Shown: positions 1 to 9,195 of the stretch, piece by piece | How positions within the stretch are numbered: the first letter of the stretch is position 1 | Layout of the letters: each line of letters begins with the position of its first letter | Source: Echinostoma caproni | Taxonomy: Eukaryota > Platyhelminthes > Trematoda > Plagiorchiida > Echinostomatidae | Assembly (NCBI GenBank): GCA_900618425.1 | Contig: UZAN01047490.1 | Coordinates: forward strand, 1,596 to 26,297 | Direction of reading: 5' to 3' | Length of the DNA stretch: 24,702 nucleotides | Translations under genes and position numbers: made by a program | Notes under the pieces: generated by a model | Told to the model about the DNA's origin: nothing | Database searches by the model: none | What the model saw: only the letters and a program-made list of their open reading frames with translations

Positions 1-94
1 AACAACAACGATGGCATGAAGAAAATCTGGTAGAATTTAACCCCTTCGTGAACCTAAAATTCTACCAGATTTTCTAAATGCCATCGTTGTTGTT
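1..94. repeat. Imperfect inverted repeat (hairpin) immediately upstream of an exon
   Basis: Bases 1-38 are the reverse complement of 57-94 except for two adjacent mismatches (18-19 against 76-77). The arms are therefore 17 bp and 19 bp of perfect pairing around a small internal bulge, with an 18-base loop at 39-56. It ends 39 bases before the exon at 134, over the region where a branch point and polypyrimidine tract are expected. It starts at the first base of the window, so the arms may extend further left. It could be a miniature foldback element, an intronic RNA hairpin, or a fold-back sequencing artefact. Confidence 0.9.
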
Positions 95-133
95 ACGTGG
101 ACTGTATGATTGTTTTGCTATTCTATCTTCCAG

Positions 134-239
134 ACCTTTCTGAAGCTCTGGTCTTGACCGATTGGGGTGGAGACCGAAATTCGGAAAGTCTGGACAAAAA
201 GTGCAGCAATATGCGTCGCATTATTGCTAAAGCGCGGGG
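134..239 (+). CDS. IMPA1: Inositol monophosphatase, internal exon (upstream of the two)
   Basis: This internal exon belongs to an inositol monophosphatase, the Mg-dependent, Li-sensitive enzyme that hydrolyses myo-inositol phosphates to free inositol for phosphoinositide synthesis in the cytosol. It is preceded by a pyrimidine-rich acceptor ending in CAG at 131-133 and followed by a GTGAGT donor at 240-245. Reading from the split codon (first base in the missing upstream exon) gives about 35 residues, including LSEALVLTDWGGDR and NMRRIIAKARG. These line up with the human IMPA1 stretch from DITKSLLVTELG to the HGIRSVG motif (roughly residues 155-195, from memory). It ends with two bases of a glycine codon, which the exon at 13798 completes in phase. 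IMPA1 and IMPA2 cannot be told apart here, and the symbol is a family label. No frameshift or stop is seen. Confidence 0.9.
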
Positions 240-245
240 GTGAGT

Positions 246-2089
246 TTGATTTTGGTGCTGCTCCCAATTTTCCCTTTCAATTTTAATCTAGAAAGGCAAT
301 TTTATTTATATTTTCATGTATTCCAAATAGTTTAGTCCGTTGTGCACAACATGAGTGATGCAGGACCGAAGTCAAACTCACTCACCTCTAATCCTAGTAA
401 CTGTTAGTTGTGAAATGTCATCCACAGCAGACTTTGTTGCTGTACAATTATTATTATGGGTACGCATGAAGTGTTGGGTAATTCAGTAATTTTCGTGCGT
501 TTGAATGAGTACCGTTGAAGTCTCAATTGCATTTTGTGCACAATTTGCGTTTCCATAGCTAATCTTTGTTTCCTCATTTTAGGCTTCAAAAGGGTTTCTG
601 ATGTTTTCTAGTGCGAAGCTATCTGATAATATAGTAATAAAGGTTGATCAAATGTATCCGTGCTCTTAAATTGGTAGTCTAGTTTGGTATTCATTTTTCA
701 TAACATAAGTAACAAATTATTCAACTTATTGTCTTCAGTATAATTGTTAAGTTAATTTGAATAATCACTGGGTTAAGCAAAACGGATTAAAACTCATCAA
801 AACAAAAGTACGATTCTCGAATCGGTGTTATATTTGATTCAGTTCGAATTAAAGTATACCTGGTGGCTTGAATACAATTTGGAAGAATCCTAGCTTGGTA
901 TGCTGATTTTGATGTGTTCTTCAAGCTGGAAATGTTCGCAGATGTTTTGTAACCAGGCTAAACCACATCAATGATTGCATGACCCACAAACCTTAAATTG
1001 TTTGAATTACTTATCTTCTTTATGTAAGACTAGTGTCAAAAATTAGTGTTACGCTTTCAGCAGTTGGTAAATTCATTGTAGGCCATCTAAGTTGTGTCCA
1101 ACTATTTTCCGGCAACCGTTGCACATGATGTTTTCGATGTCAAATCCGTTGAGTTCTTCAGTTTATGGTACACAACTAGTCTTTATGAACTAGTGTCCTG
1201 ATTTACGACTATTACCATTAGTCATGGAAATAGGAGTAAGTCATGGAGCCGTATAATCCTCTCTAAGGAACCAACCATAACAGAGTAACGTAAAGTAGAA
1301 CTTAAACCGTTGGAACATCATTATTGTTCGTCTGACACAGTTGTACTCGCTGTGAGAAATCGATACTTGATTGACGGTGGTCAACAAATTTAGGTCAGAG
1401 TTACATTTGTTAGGAGGGTCTTAATCTAAATGCTATCATTACGATCTAATTTGATCTCTGCTCTATGCTCACTGACAACTGGTTAATTGCGTCTTTTTAC
1501 CCCCCCAACATCGTACCATATTCATTTTAACTGCAGTGAATGTTTTAAAAAGGTAAGCAAACATAACCAAGCCTATAAATAATGGTACTCAGCTAGGTAT
1601 GTGATGTTTTAAAAAAAGAGAGGTTACTTTTAGCAAGCAGAATTAGGATCCCACTCGAAATCCTCAGTGTTCAAGTATTCCCTGACATTTGCGAGGTAGA
1701 CCGAAGCTATAGAAATTGTGTTCTCGTAGTAGTTGCCCTTGCAAAGCAAACGATGCACACAACTGACTCAGAGCTGATGACCAAAGTCGACTGACCTGAT
1801 TTTCAGTTTTTTGTTTTATATTTCGCATCGGTCTGAGGCCAAATTGTGTGCCAAACAAATCAAGGTACAATCATCTTTATGAAAAGAAAAGCGTTCCATA
1901 ATTTGCGTGAAGGCCGAATATTGCCAGGTTGCCCAGGCCCACGCAGGTGAATTTTCTCGAGGAATCCACAATGGGAGCCTTCGGCTAGCTAAAGCCTGAC
2001 CCGAAAGGCAGCGCGGCGGTGTGAAAACCGCAATCCATTGGGAGCTGGTGTCCATTTCATCGGATCATACACCCTTCGGACGGGGTCAA
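246..2089. other. Intron sequence without recognised features
   Basis: I see nothing here that I can support as a gene, RNA or identified repeat. The sequence is AT-leaning, with short accidental frames on both strands. A minus-strand frame at 1664-1870 contains LLREHN, which also occurs in the + frame at 6802-7248. That may reflect a shared old repeat or may be chance. Confidence 0.5.
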
Positions 2090-2377
2090 ACGTCCAAGGT
2101 GCCACTACTGTGGCGACTAACCGACAGCAGTGGCGTTCTTGTTGTCATCTCTTATCAGGGCAGAATGCTTGACACGGTATGTATGCAGAGTTCAATTGGG
2201 CACTTTGCCTGTTGATCATAGTGGCTCTCCTTCTTCCCCCTCCGTCAAAGTAGGTCCAATCTCTGTCCACCTTAAGTTTTACCACTAAACATGTATTCAT
2301 TGCGAGTTTGGCAGCGATCAATGAAGTTAACCTCTCGCTGTACGATGATGATGGTAATGCAGATGATGATAATGATG
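2090..2377 (+). pseudogene. RTE-like retrotransposon relic: last coding residues, 3' UTR and GAT-rich tail
   Basis: The reading around 2109-2157 gives ATNRQQWRSCCHLLS, which matches the extreme C-terminus (NRxQWRSCC) of trematode RTE-like endonuclease-reverse transcriptases. The following 200 bases align by eye with 5361-5600. Both share the CAGTGGCGTTCT block, a GTATGCA-type stretch, a TCTGTCCAC or CTGTCCAC block, a GAGTTTGGCAGC block and a terminal ATG/GAT repeat. The GAT-rich run at 2344-2377 is therefore probably the 3' tail of the element, a habit typical of RTE elements. The copy is heavily 5'-truncated. It lies in the long intron on the gene's sense strand. Confidence 0.65.
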
Positions 2378-2515
2378 TCCAAGGTGTCCAATACACCTCG
2401 ATGCCCAATCAAGCCGGTGACCATTGCCACAACCTGAAAGGTGTGGTTGTGGTGCTTACGCCTCCTGGTTGGTATGAAATTAGGGTTTGTGACCAACTCC
2501 CCTAGGTGAACTGCC

Positions 2516-2625
2516 AGTGGTCTATCAACCCGGTTATAGCCCCAATGTTGGCTTTTCGTCCTCACTTTGGTGTAAAAACACCTCTGCCACGAGAAGGCAC
2601 TGAGTATGACTTCCTCAACAGAGGC
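2516..2625. repeat. Dispersed repeat fragment, partner near 20711-20800
   Basis: The stretch AGTGGTCTATCAACCCGGTTATAGCC resembles AGTGGCTCTCTAACCCGGTTGTAGCC near 20711 once a small gap is allowed. The similarity continues weakly through a CAC-GAG-AAG block and a CTTC-CTCAA block in the same order. This suggests two old copies of one repeat family in the same orientation. I cannot name the family. The segment sits between two RTE relics and could be part of an unrelated element or of a longer RTE 3' UTR. Confidence 0.4.
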
Positions 2626-2829
2626 TAGCTTTTCAAATCTTACTGCTTTCACTGCTACCACTCATGCTAAAAGTCGAGTATATGTTTGTGGTCGTTTATG
2701 GATCTGGGCTTGAAGTTCACCCAAGTCGTCGACTTTACTCGAAACTCAACAGACCCTACTGAGCATCAATTTCAATGCTTTATCAATTAATCTTGAAGCA
2801 GTTAGGTGGTTGCGATATAAAATCAACCT

Positions 2830-3463
2830 ATAAGATATCTTCCCAAATGTTGTGGGTTATGATCAGAAAAAATGAACGTGTACACAGTCTAGCTGTCAAA
2901 CTTGGGTCGAGTATTCTTTGCAGCGGTTCAGACGGTGCTACTATGCGGCGTAAAATCTTGGCGATCACAAAACAAGGGTTAGGAAAATGTTCAGTTTTCG
3001 AACTCTGCTGTCTGAGCAGTATTGCACGAACATAGTGGGGCAACCGGACAACCCATATCGAGGTTAGGCGCAGTTGCCCATTTGAGCAAGTGGTCAATCT
3101 TTATAGGTTTGGTTGGTTGGGACATGTGCTACGCATGTTTCCAAGTAGGTTGATACGGTAGGCGATGTTTTCCCAGGCAGGTATTGAGTAGAGCAGAGCC
3201 AACGGAGGTCAACTCAGAACCTCGGGATCATTGTAGTCAATATTAAGATAAAGTGAGCAATACGTCCAAGTGTCATAAACAGTGGTGCTCGTGCATTTTT
3301 TCTGTTTATTTAAAATAGTAGTCTACCGAACTTTCCATTCTCACTTTGACTTTATATTCCATTTTTCCCTATATCTCTTAATCCTAATGNTAGAAGAGAG
3401 CAAACAAAATCGGAGCAAGAAAATGCATGGTTAATGGTTGTACAAACTAAACTGAACTGAAAC
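2830..3463 (+). pseudogene. RTE-like reverse transcriptase relic, C-terminal part plus 3' end
   Basis: Diagnostic pieces of the post-catalytic C-terminal part appear in order. SVFELCCLSSIART at about 2989-3032 corresponds to SVFDHRCLRSIAR of intact elements. WGNRTTHIEVRR follows, matching WWEHRVSNAEVRR. GWLGHVLRM lies at 3111-3137. AMFSQAG and ANGGQLRT come next. A QWCSC block near 3284 matches the terminal QWRSC. Several frame changes and stops separate them, so the copy is dead. The end at about 3421-3463 (an ATGCATGGTTAATGGTTG block and then CTGAACTGAA) is shared with the stub at 17204-17292, which marks it as the true element 3' end. One undetermined base lies at 3390. The 5' limit is uncertain. 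Confidence 0.8.
3390..3390. other. Undetermined base
   Basis: A single N lies in the 3' untranslated part of a retrotransposon relic. It affects no gene. Confidence 0.99.
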
Positions 3464-3469
3464 ATGTTC

Positions 3470-4289
3470 TTTGGAGTTCTTATTTTTGTGCAGCTCGACA
3501 AATTCAATAGGGGTAGATCAGAAAGACAAACAAAATAATCGCCGTTCACGTTACGTTTGGTTCGTTAACCACATGCATCTGAGCACAAATGGCAACCGTG
3601 CCAGTTACGTTTGTATAACCGCTATGGAAATTCAAACAAATGAATATCACTGACGAGAGGGGTTGTGAAAAGTAGAAATAAACTTATTTTGAGGCTGATT
3701 CCGGAATTTATTATATTATGTTCATGGTCTGCGATGGTTCTGCGGATGATTTATCGTAGGTAAGGCTCGCTGGACAATTCAGATGGGATCTTACATAAAA
3801 CTGGTCATTCGTATGCCAACTTTGTGAAAACAATCATGATTAACAGAAAGCACGTTACAAGAAGTGAAACCGTTCGTTTACAGGATTTACTTAGTACTCA
3901 GTGACTTTTTACTGATAATTCGAGCCTCCATAGTTCACCTTTTGGTCTCTTCCTACTTGTCTGATGAACATGTGTACGATAATGGTCGTTAGTGAATGGT
4001 GAACTCATTTATTCATCCAATGCACAGCGCGTTTATGAAAACTGAAATCAAGGCTGGCTTCGTCGCATTTCTAGGGCTAACGGAGCTGTTTTGTTTATCA
4101 GCATATTATCTCTAGCAGAGGTGATGTCGGTTTCAGGTGGGACATCACCAAAAGACTGCACCTTAACGTAATTTGATAGTTTCTGCACATCTGGGACACA
4201 ATGAGCTACACAGAATGGCTTTTATCAAGCCATAAGATTTTATCCTGCTTGGAACGTCAGATATAGAGGTCACAGAAGGTTAAATCTCC
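3470..4289. other. Intron sequence, possibly including diverged RTE upstream parts
   Basis: No gene or named repeat can be supported here. The part nearest 4240-4290 may be the diverged beginning of the RTE relic that becomes recognisable after 4290, since short pieces hint at the block that precedes RRPTxxVFLD, but I could not align it safely. Confidence 0.45.
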
Positions 4290-5600
4290 TTACCCTCCAG
4301 GTAGAGGGTTGACTCCAGTTGCGCCATTCACATCGTCGACCAATGATCGCGGTGTTCCTTGACTCGATCGGAGCCTTGGACTCAGTTGATCCCAAAGCCC
4401 TCGTTTCTTCTAAAAGGAACTCACTGATTTTGTAGTGTAGCCACATACCTCTGGTTGAGTGATGGTCAACTACGCAGTAAGTGGATCGTTGGAAAACAAC
4501 GGCGGTGTTCGTCAGTGGTGCCTTATTTTGCCCTTTCTATTTGATTTTTTTATGAACAAACTACTGAAAAACGCATCTAATGGTTTCCAGAATGTTAATA
4601 TTTAATGAGAAATTGCGGAAAAGTTGTGCTATTTCCAGTACTTTGACGGCATCGTCTGTCCGCTTATTGTATGTAGGACTTGCAAAGCACATTTGACTGA
4701 CTGATAAATTCTGCTGCTCCGTTCGGTATCCACTTTACGTCTTCAAACTTCAAGGTAATGCTGCAAGACTTCTAAGCAGTTGCGGACGGACGACGGTAAC
4801 ACAACAAATGAAATAACGTCACGAATATTCTAGGCTGAAGCAGCATGCGCAGGACCAAACACTAGTGGTGACAACACCACGTATCATTAAAGTTGAAAAG
4901 TTGCGTGTACTGCGCCACAGTTCAATCAGCCCTGCTATACGGTTGTGAGACCTTGAATTTGCGAGTAGTAAACATCAATTTTCTGAGGATTTTCGACAAT
5001 CGATGCTTATATAGTCTGACACAAGTGGAATAAATTGAGTGTTTTATTAACCTTGATGTAAGTCGTCGTGTGCTTGAGCATGTATCGAGGAGGAATTCGG
5101 TAGCTCATCGAATTCACCTCGATGAGCTTCACTGGTCAGGACACGTTTTACGTACGCCTAACGGTTGACTACCGCATTGCTCCTTATTTACAGAGGCCGC
5201 TCCTGGCTGGGTAAAACCATGCGGAAGTCAACAGATTAGGTTGACACGAGAATAACTTAATGCATCAAGGTACTGTAGCTGTCTCCGTTCTTCCGAATTG
5301 GGGTCCAAAAAACCCTTAACTAGTTTGAAAACAGTGAATAAAACGACAGCAAACCTACAACAGTGGCGTTCTTTTTGTCACTTTTTATCGGAATACTTGA
5401 TATAATGTGTATGCACAGTTAGACTGTGAACTTTGTGTTGACTGTAGAAGTTCGCTTCCCTTCTCCCTCTTTCCCACCCGGAAATCAGACCCAGTTCCTG
5501 TCCACGTTACGCATTCTCACTTATTTCGCATGTATTTTGAGTTTGGCAGCAACCAGTGATATTATCTTCACTGCATTCTGCTTTACAATGATGATGGTGG
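4290..5600 (+). pseudogene. RTE-like reverse transcriptase relic, RT core to 3' end
   Basis: This is the longest relic. Recognisable blocks run in order. RHSHRRPMIAVFLD plus ALDSVDPKAL at 4322-4400 correspond to RRPTxVVFLD-AAFDSVDRxxLW. A PFLFDFF block near 4530 corresponds to SPFLFNFV. QYFDGIVC around 4636-4660 corresponds to EYADDIVC, so the YADD box reads YFDG and the second catalytic Asp is lost. LYGCET, FLRIFDNRCL, RRVLEH, HWSGHVLR and NWGPKNPL follow, and then QQWRSFCHFLS near 5357. There are many frameshifts and stops. The 3' UTR aligns with 2130-2377 and ends in a short ATG repeat at 5588-5600. The copy is inactive, old, and in the sense direction of the host gene. Confidence 0.85.
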
Positions 5601-6190
5601 TTGGTATAACAAACAAATTTCTAATATGCATCGAAGGGGATACATTTTACGGTCTATACTCTCCATTTGTGACTCATTGCTATGGTTCTACATGATCTTT
5701 TTTACATTGGAGGCTAACCGCAACGAAACTGGTTTAATGCCTTTGTTCACAATCATTGGTGATAAGTACTATCTGTATGTTTCTCCTCTAACCATCGGAA
5801 TTCATTTCTAGTGATAACTGATACGAAAATGGGCAGTATGTACGCAATATGCACTCCATTAAAGGTTATTTATAAATTTGTATCAAATATACATATATGG
5901 GGATCAAATATATGAATAATTGGATGAGAGTATGAGGTATGCACACCTAATGAGCGGCAATAACCTCAAAACCGAGGGATTTCATCTAATCACTTAGATA
6001 CTACTTGATACACTGCATATATAATTTTGGCTATCTGGTTCAGTATTTTCGTCCATCTTGTACAAGTTCATTATTGGGCTAATAAGCAAGAAATTACATT
6101 AGTCGTATGTGGTTCTGTGATCCGTTGTTGGGTTACGGTGTGATCTCTTTTGATTTGTTTCATCCGTTCATTGTTTTATCGGAATATGTA
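5601..6190. other. Intron sequence without recognised features
   Basis: The sequence is AT-rich, with short accidental frames only. I see no exon, RNA gene or repeat that I can name. Confidence 0.5.
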
Positions 6191-6212
6191 TCCGCTTATC
6201 TTCTACATGTCC

Positions 6213-6239
6213 GACCACCAGGTGGTCCGATATATAAAG
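6213..6239. promoter_or_regulatory. Palindrome next to a TATATAAAG motif, promoter- or LTR-like
   Basis: A 15-base perfect palindrome with a central A (GACCACC-A-GGTGGTC, 6213-6227) stands three bases before TATATAAAG (6231-6239). This layout would suit a Pol II core promoter, for example inside an old LTR, and a pyrimidine tract follows at 6407-6436. No LTR partner, primer-binding site or downstream gene was found. A chance TATA box in AT-rich intron is a serious alternative. Confidence 0.25.
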
Positions 6240-6405
6240 AGTCCCAGTGACTTCATCGCACATTGTCACTGATTGTTTATCAGTTGCACTGAAAGTAGTT
6301 ATAGTGCTCCACTGAGGACTGCTTCTAACGACCGTTGATTGCCGATGTTCTTGCAGTTGTCTCGATAAAGTAGTTTTTGTAGTTTTCTCAAGTGTATATA
6401 TTCCG

Positions 6406-6406
<1 letters not shown>

Positions 6407-6436
<30 letters not shown>
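6407..6436. repeat. CT microsatellite
   Basis: A TC/CT dinucleotide repeat, with one interruption near its left end and pure from about 6415 to 6436. It is intronic. Confidence 0.95.
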
Positions 6437-6439
6437 CAG

Positions 6440-8164
6440 AGTTCGCCTCTCTTTTAGATTTTTGAAATCAGCTTAGCCGTTTCTAGAAATTCGTTTCCAT
6501 TTTAAAGGATCTTTACTATGTGGCAGATGTGGTTATCCTCGTCTTTTACCTGTCACTTCCTTTGTTTGGGGTTTGTTGTCCTCTTACTGCCTTATGAATA
6601 ACCATTGTGAGTGACTTCCGGGGAGTGTGTTTGAAATCTCCTGAACAGACCAACATTGGCATAAAATGTCACATCTGTGCCTCCAATTCCTTTCCGTTTA
6701 ACTTTTTTTCTAGTAGAAGGTGAGCTCACTGCCTATTCGACCAATGGAGCGCTTATCAAATAAGTCAATCGCGTGTATAAAAGGTCTGAAAATAATCATC
6801 TTTGTGTATCTTCTTTTTGATCATGATTGTTACTTATTTTAACGCTGGTCTCTTAATAAGTCTAATTCTTAGAAACACGATTGTCAGTCTATCAAAAAGT
6901 GATTATCGTGCAACAGATTTCGTCCTTTATTTAATTCAGCCAATAACTGTTTCACTTTGTTGCAGTTGGCTCCTGAGAGAGCATAACTCAGTTCCATGCG
7001 TATACCACGTGGAAATCCATAAGGTCCACAGGTACTTTTTACTGTTACATTCCGTTTGTTTGAATATACACCTTAAGCTCTTTGCGGAATGCACAAGTGC
7101 ATCTTGTGCCACGTTTTACATCCAAAGGGAATTCAGAACTCTTGTTTCAGTTTCTCCTTTCGACGAGTTGACTGAAATCTTGAATGCACATTCATGTGAT
7201 TTACGATTTTCTCTTCCTGACTATGCTCATCAGAATGACAACTGCTAAGCAGCTTCTATCGATGAAAACTGTCATACGGACAATTGTGTTAGGGTATATT
7301 CACCTTTGCAGTGCTTGTCTCATTGGGTTTTTATACATTCTTCGACTGAAGTTTCAATGATAACTTGAGGATGCACGCAATTGGTCTATCCGGTTTGCAT
7401 GAGCAACCCTGTACTGACAAATGTTCATTGTATCTCATGTGTGAACCCGTGGATCTAAGCAACGTGATGCAATAAACTGCTTTCCGCATCTCTTTGAGAT
7501 TCTAGATATCACTTCGTCTCTGCTTCCATTTTATCACCGTTTGAAATGCACAATATCTGCTGTTGTTGTAAAGACTGATTTCTCGTGTGGTCACAAAGGA
7601 TTTCGATGTCTGTCATTCTGAGGGGCTTGTGGCTTCTGCTCATTATTGAGTTGTCCCATCTATGTAAACTGTGACAGTCCTACTAGTTGAGTAAAGCCGG
7701 ACCTAAGTTATTCATCTTTGGAGTTGAAAATAATGTCATAGAAACTGATACTCATGCATCTAATCAGATCGAGTCCCTTATTAATTTAATCCTCTTTATT
7801 ATCTTGATGTTGTAATGCAAACGTACTCTAGGCTGTCCAAGCGCAGCGGAGAAGGCAGCGGTGTGTGACCGGATGTTTATCAATTCGTGTTCTCACAGAT
7901 GGAGACGATATGAGGCTTTGCAAGTGACGGAAGACGGCGGGATGCAGCGGTAGGGTGGCGCGGTGACCAGAATAAGGGGTTATGAGGAAACATTGGTAGA
8001 CAGGTCCTCTGCGGGTCGGGGTTAAAGATAAATCTGCAAGGCAAAGCAAATAGAACTCCATGAACCCAAAAGGTGAATTGGTATGCAGGCACTCACGATA
8101 AAATAATAGTGGTGCGGTTGACAAGCTTCAAAACATTTATCTATTGGCACAAATCTGTTTCTGT
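6440..8164. other. Intron sequence with one long unassigned open frame
   Basis: The longest open frame of the window, 148 codons at 6802-7248 (+), lies here. Its N-terminus is hydrophobic (MCIFFLIMIVTYF), but I recognise no domain and nearby splice signals are not convincing. I do not call it a gene. From about 7830 to 8110 the base composition becomes visibly richer in G and C than the flanks, which suggests an inserted repeat that I cannot identify. Confidence 0.4.
6776..6784 (+). promoter_or_regulatory. TATAAAAGG motif with an upstream CCAAT, promoter-like
   Basis: TATAAAAGG lies 35 bases downstream of the start of a CCAAT motif (6741-6745) and shortly before a 148-codon open frame at 6802-7248. 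The arrangement resembles a Pol II promoter. The frame has no recognisable family, and the spacing between TATA and start codon is too short for a conventional 5' leader. I regard this as suggestive only. Confidence 0.2.
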
Positions 8165-9000
8165 TAATGCTTTTCTTTGAAGCATCTCAAATTCATTTTT
8201 GTCATAGAAAGTGTTCTCTGGAATGCGTTGTTCGTGGAATTTAATTCTTCTCGGGATCAGAGTTTTTAACTAAGAATACACCAAGGCTGTTTTCTTGCTG
8301 AGTGATGTTGCACTTGCGGTCCAGTACGCTTTGGGCCACTTGACGATTGAGGCTTCCGGATGTGGTGTGTGCTTTGTACCACAGGAGTGTAATGTCCCTC
8401 TAAACGTTTTTCAGGAGCCTGTGTCTGCACTCACTATCCGTCATGATGACGTAGAGATAGTCGTGAGTTTGATCGAAACTGTAAGTGAAGTAAGGTTAAA
8501 TAACAAATAGCGGAAGCTCGAGCAGCTTTTCCCAAGTGCGAAACTGCCAGGACACCAAGTTATCCCACAAGGAACCTGAAATCGCTCTGGGAATTCTAAT
8601 CAACTATCTGTATTTGGCTATCGGCGTTAGGTGCGAATATTGGGTGAGAAATAACGAGGATCGTCGACGTGTGTTGAATGCTGATAGTCGTTTTCAGAAA
8701 TAGGAACAGGCTTTACACCCCCTTCCTATGGTTCAGTTATGTTTTGTGTCTGCCTGCCGATCGTGCACTTTTCCATCCTGTCTTATCACCTGCTGAACAA
8801 GACTGGAAGAAGGGATACTGTGGCCAGTCCATGACCTGGTGTTGGGGTATGAAGAAGTTAGCTTCTGATGGTGCATCTCATCCTCGAGGCTGGGAGTAAA
8901 GGGAACAAAATTTTTCGTTGGACAGAGATGTCAAGAAATGTGATATTGAATGAGAATCAGTTGTGGAAGTGCTGATGCAATCTCGCGCTTTGTAAAGGAA
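8165..9000 (+). pseudogene. RTE-like reverse transcriptase relic, from catalytic block to C-terminus
   Basis: Blocks match trematode RTE-like reverse transcriptase in order. A FVIESVLWNAL piece near 8199 corresponds to FVIDEVLEDAL. EYTKAVFLLSD at 8274-8306 corresponds to EYADDIVLLSD, so the YADD box reads YTKA and both catalytic Asp residues are gone. ALGHL and GVCFVP..CNV lie at 8326-8396 (GMCFAPSKCKV). EPVSALT corresponds to DPVPALT. IAEARAAF, ILGEK and RRRVLN follow. LPADRALFHPVLSPAEQDWKKG with GGQ-like CGQSMTWCWGMKKL lies at 8750-8860. ENQLWKC near 8951 corresponds to NRNQWRSC. The frame from 8274 to 8510 is still continuous apart from the TAA at 8271, and frame changes occur later. It is a dead copy in sense orientation, with no clear tail. 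Confidence 0.85.
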
Positions 9001-9157
9001 AAATAAATACAAAATTGACAAAAGCATCAAATGTGTGAAAATCAAAACATTGGTGTTCTCGTTGTAAACAACTGTCCTTTAATTCTTCCTTCAGTACTCA
9101 AACTCTTACCATTTTTAGTTTCAATTTTATTACGCTGGCATCATGCCTGTCCCTAAA

Positions 9158-9160
<3 letters not shown>

Positions 9161-9193
<33 letters not shown>
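9161..9193. repeat. AT microsatellite
   Basis: An uninterrupted run of the dinucleotide AT, about 16 copies. It is intronic. Confidence 0.97.

Positions 9194-9195
<2 letters not shown>

Noticed and set aside
2272..2661. 129-codon minus-strand frame
   Set aside because: It is antisense to the RTE 3' tail and the adjoining repeat, and its Ile-rich run is only the complement of the GAT repeat.
6802..7248. 148-codon open frame as a protein-coding gene
   Set aside because: It is hydrophobic at the start but has no recognisable domain, and its flanks lack convincing splice or leader structure. A frame of this length can occur by chance in 24 kb of AT-rich DNA. It is kept only as a low-priority finding.
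7828..8124. 98-codon minus-strand frame in the GC-rich island
   Set aside because: No domain is recognised, and overlapping frames are open in the same place, which fits composition rather than coding.
8295..8510. 71-codon frame as an independent small gene
   Set aside because: It is one surviving segment of the RTE-like reverse transcriptase relic at 8165-9000 and aligns just after its catalytic block.
9161..9193. AT run as a cruciform or origin-like element
   Set aside because: It is a simple dinucleotide microsatellite, common in such introns, with no associated motifs.
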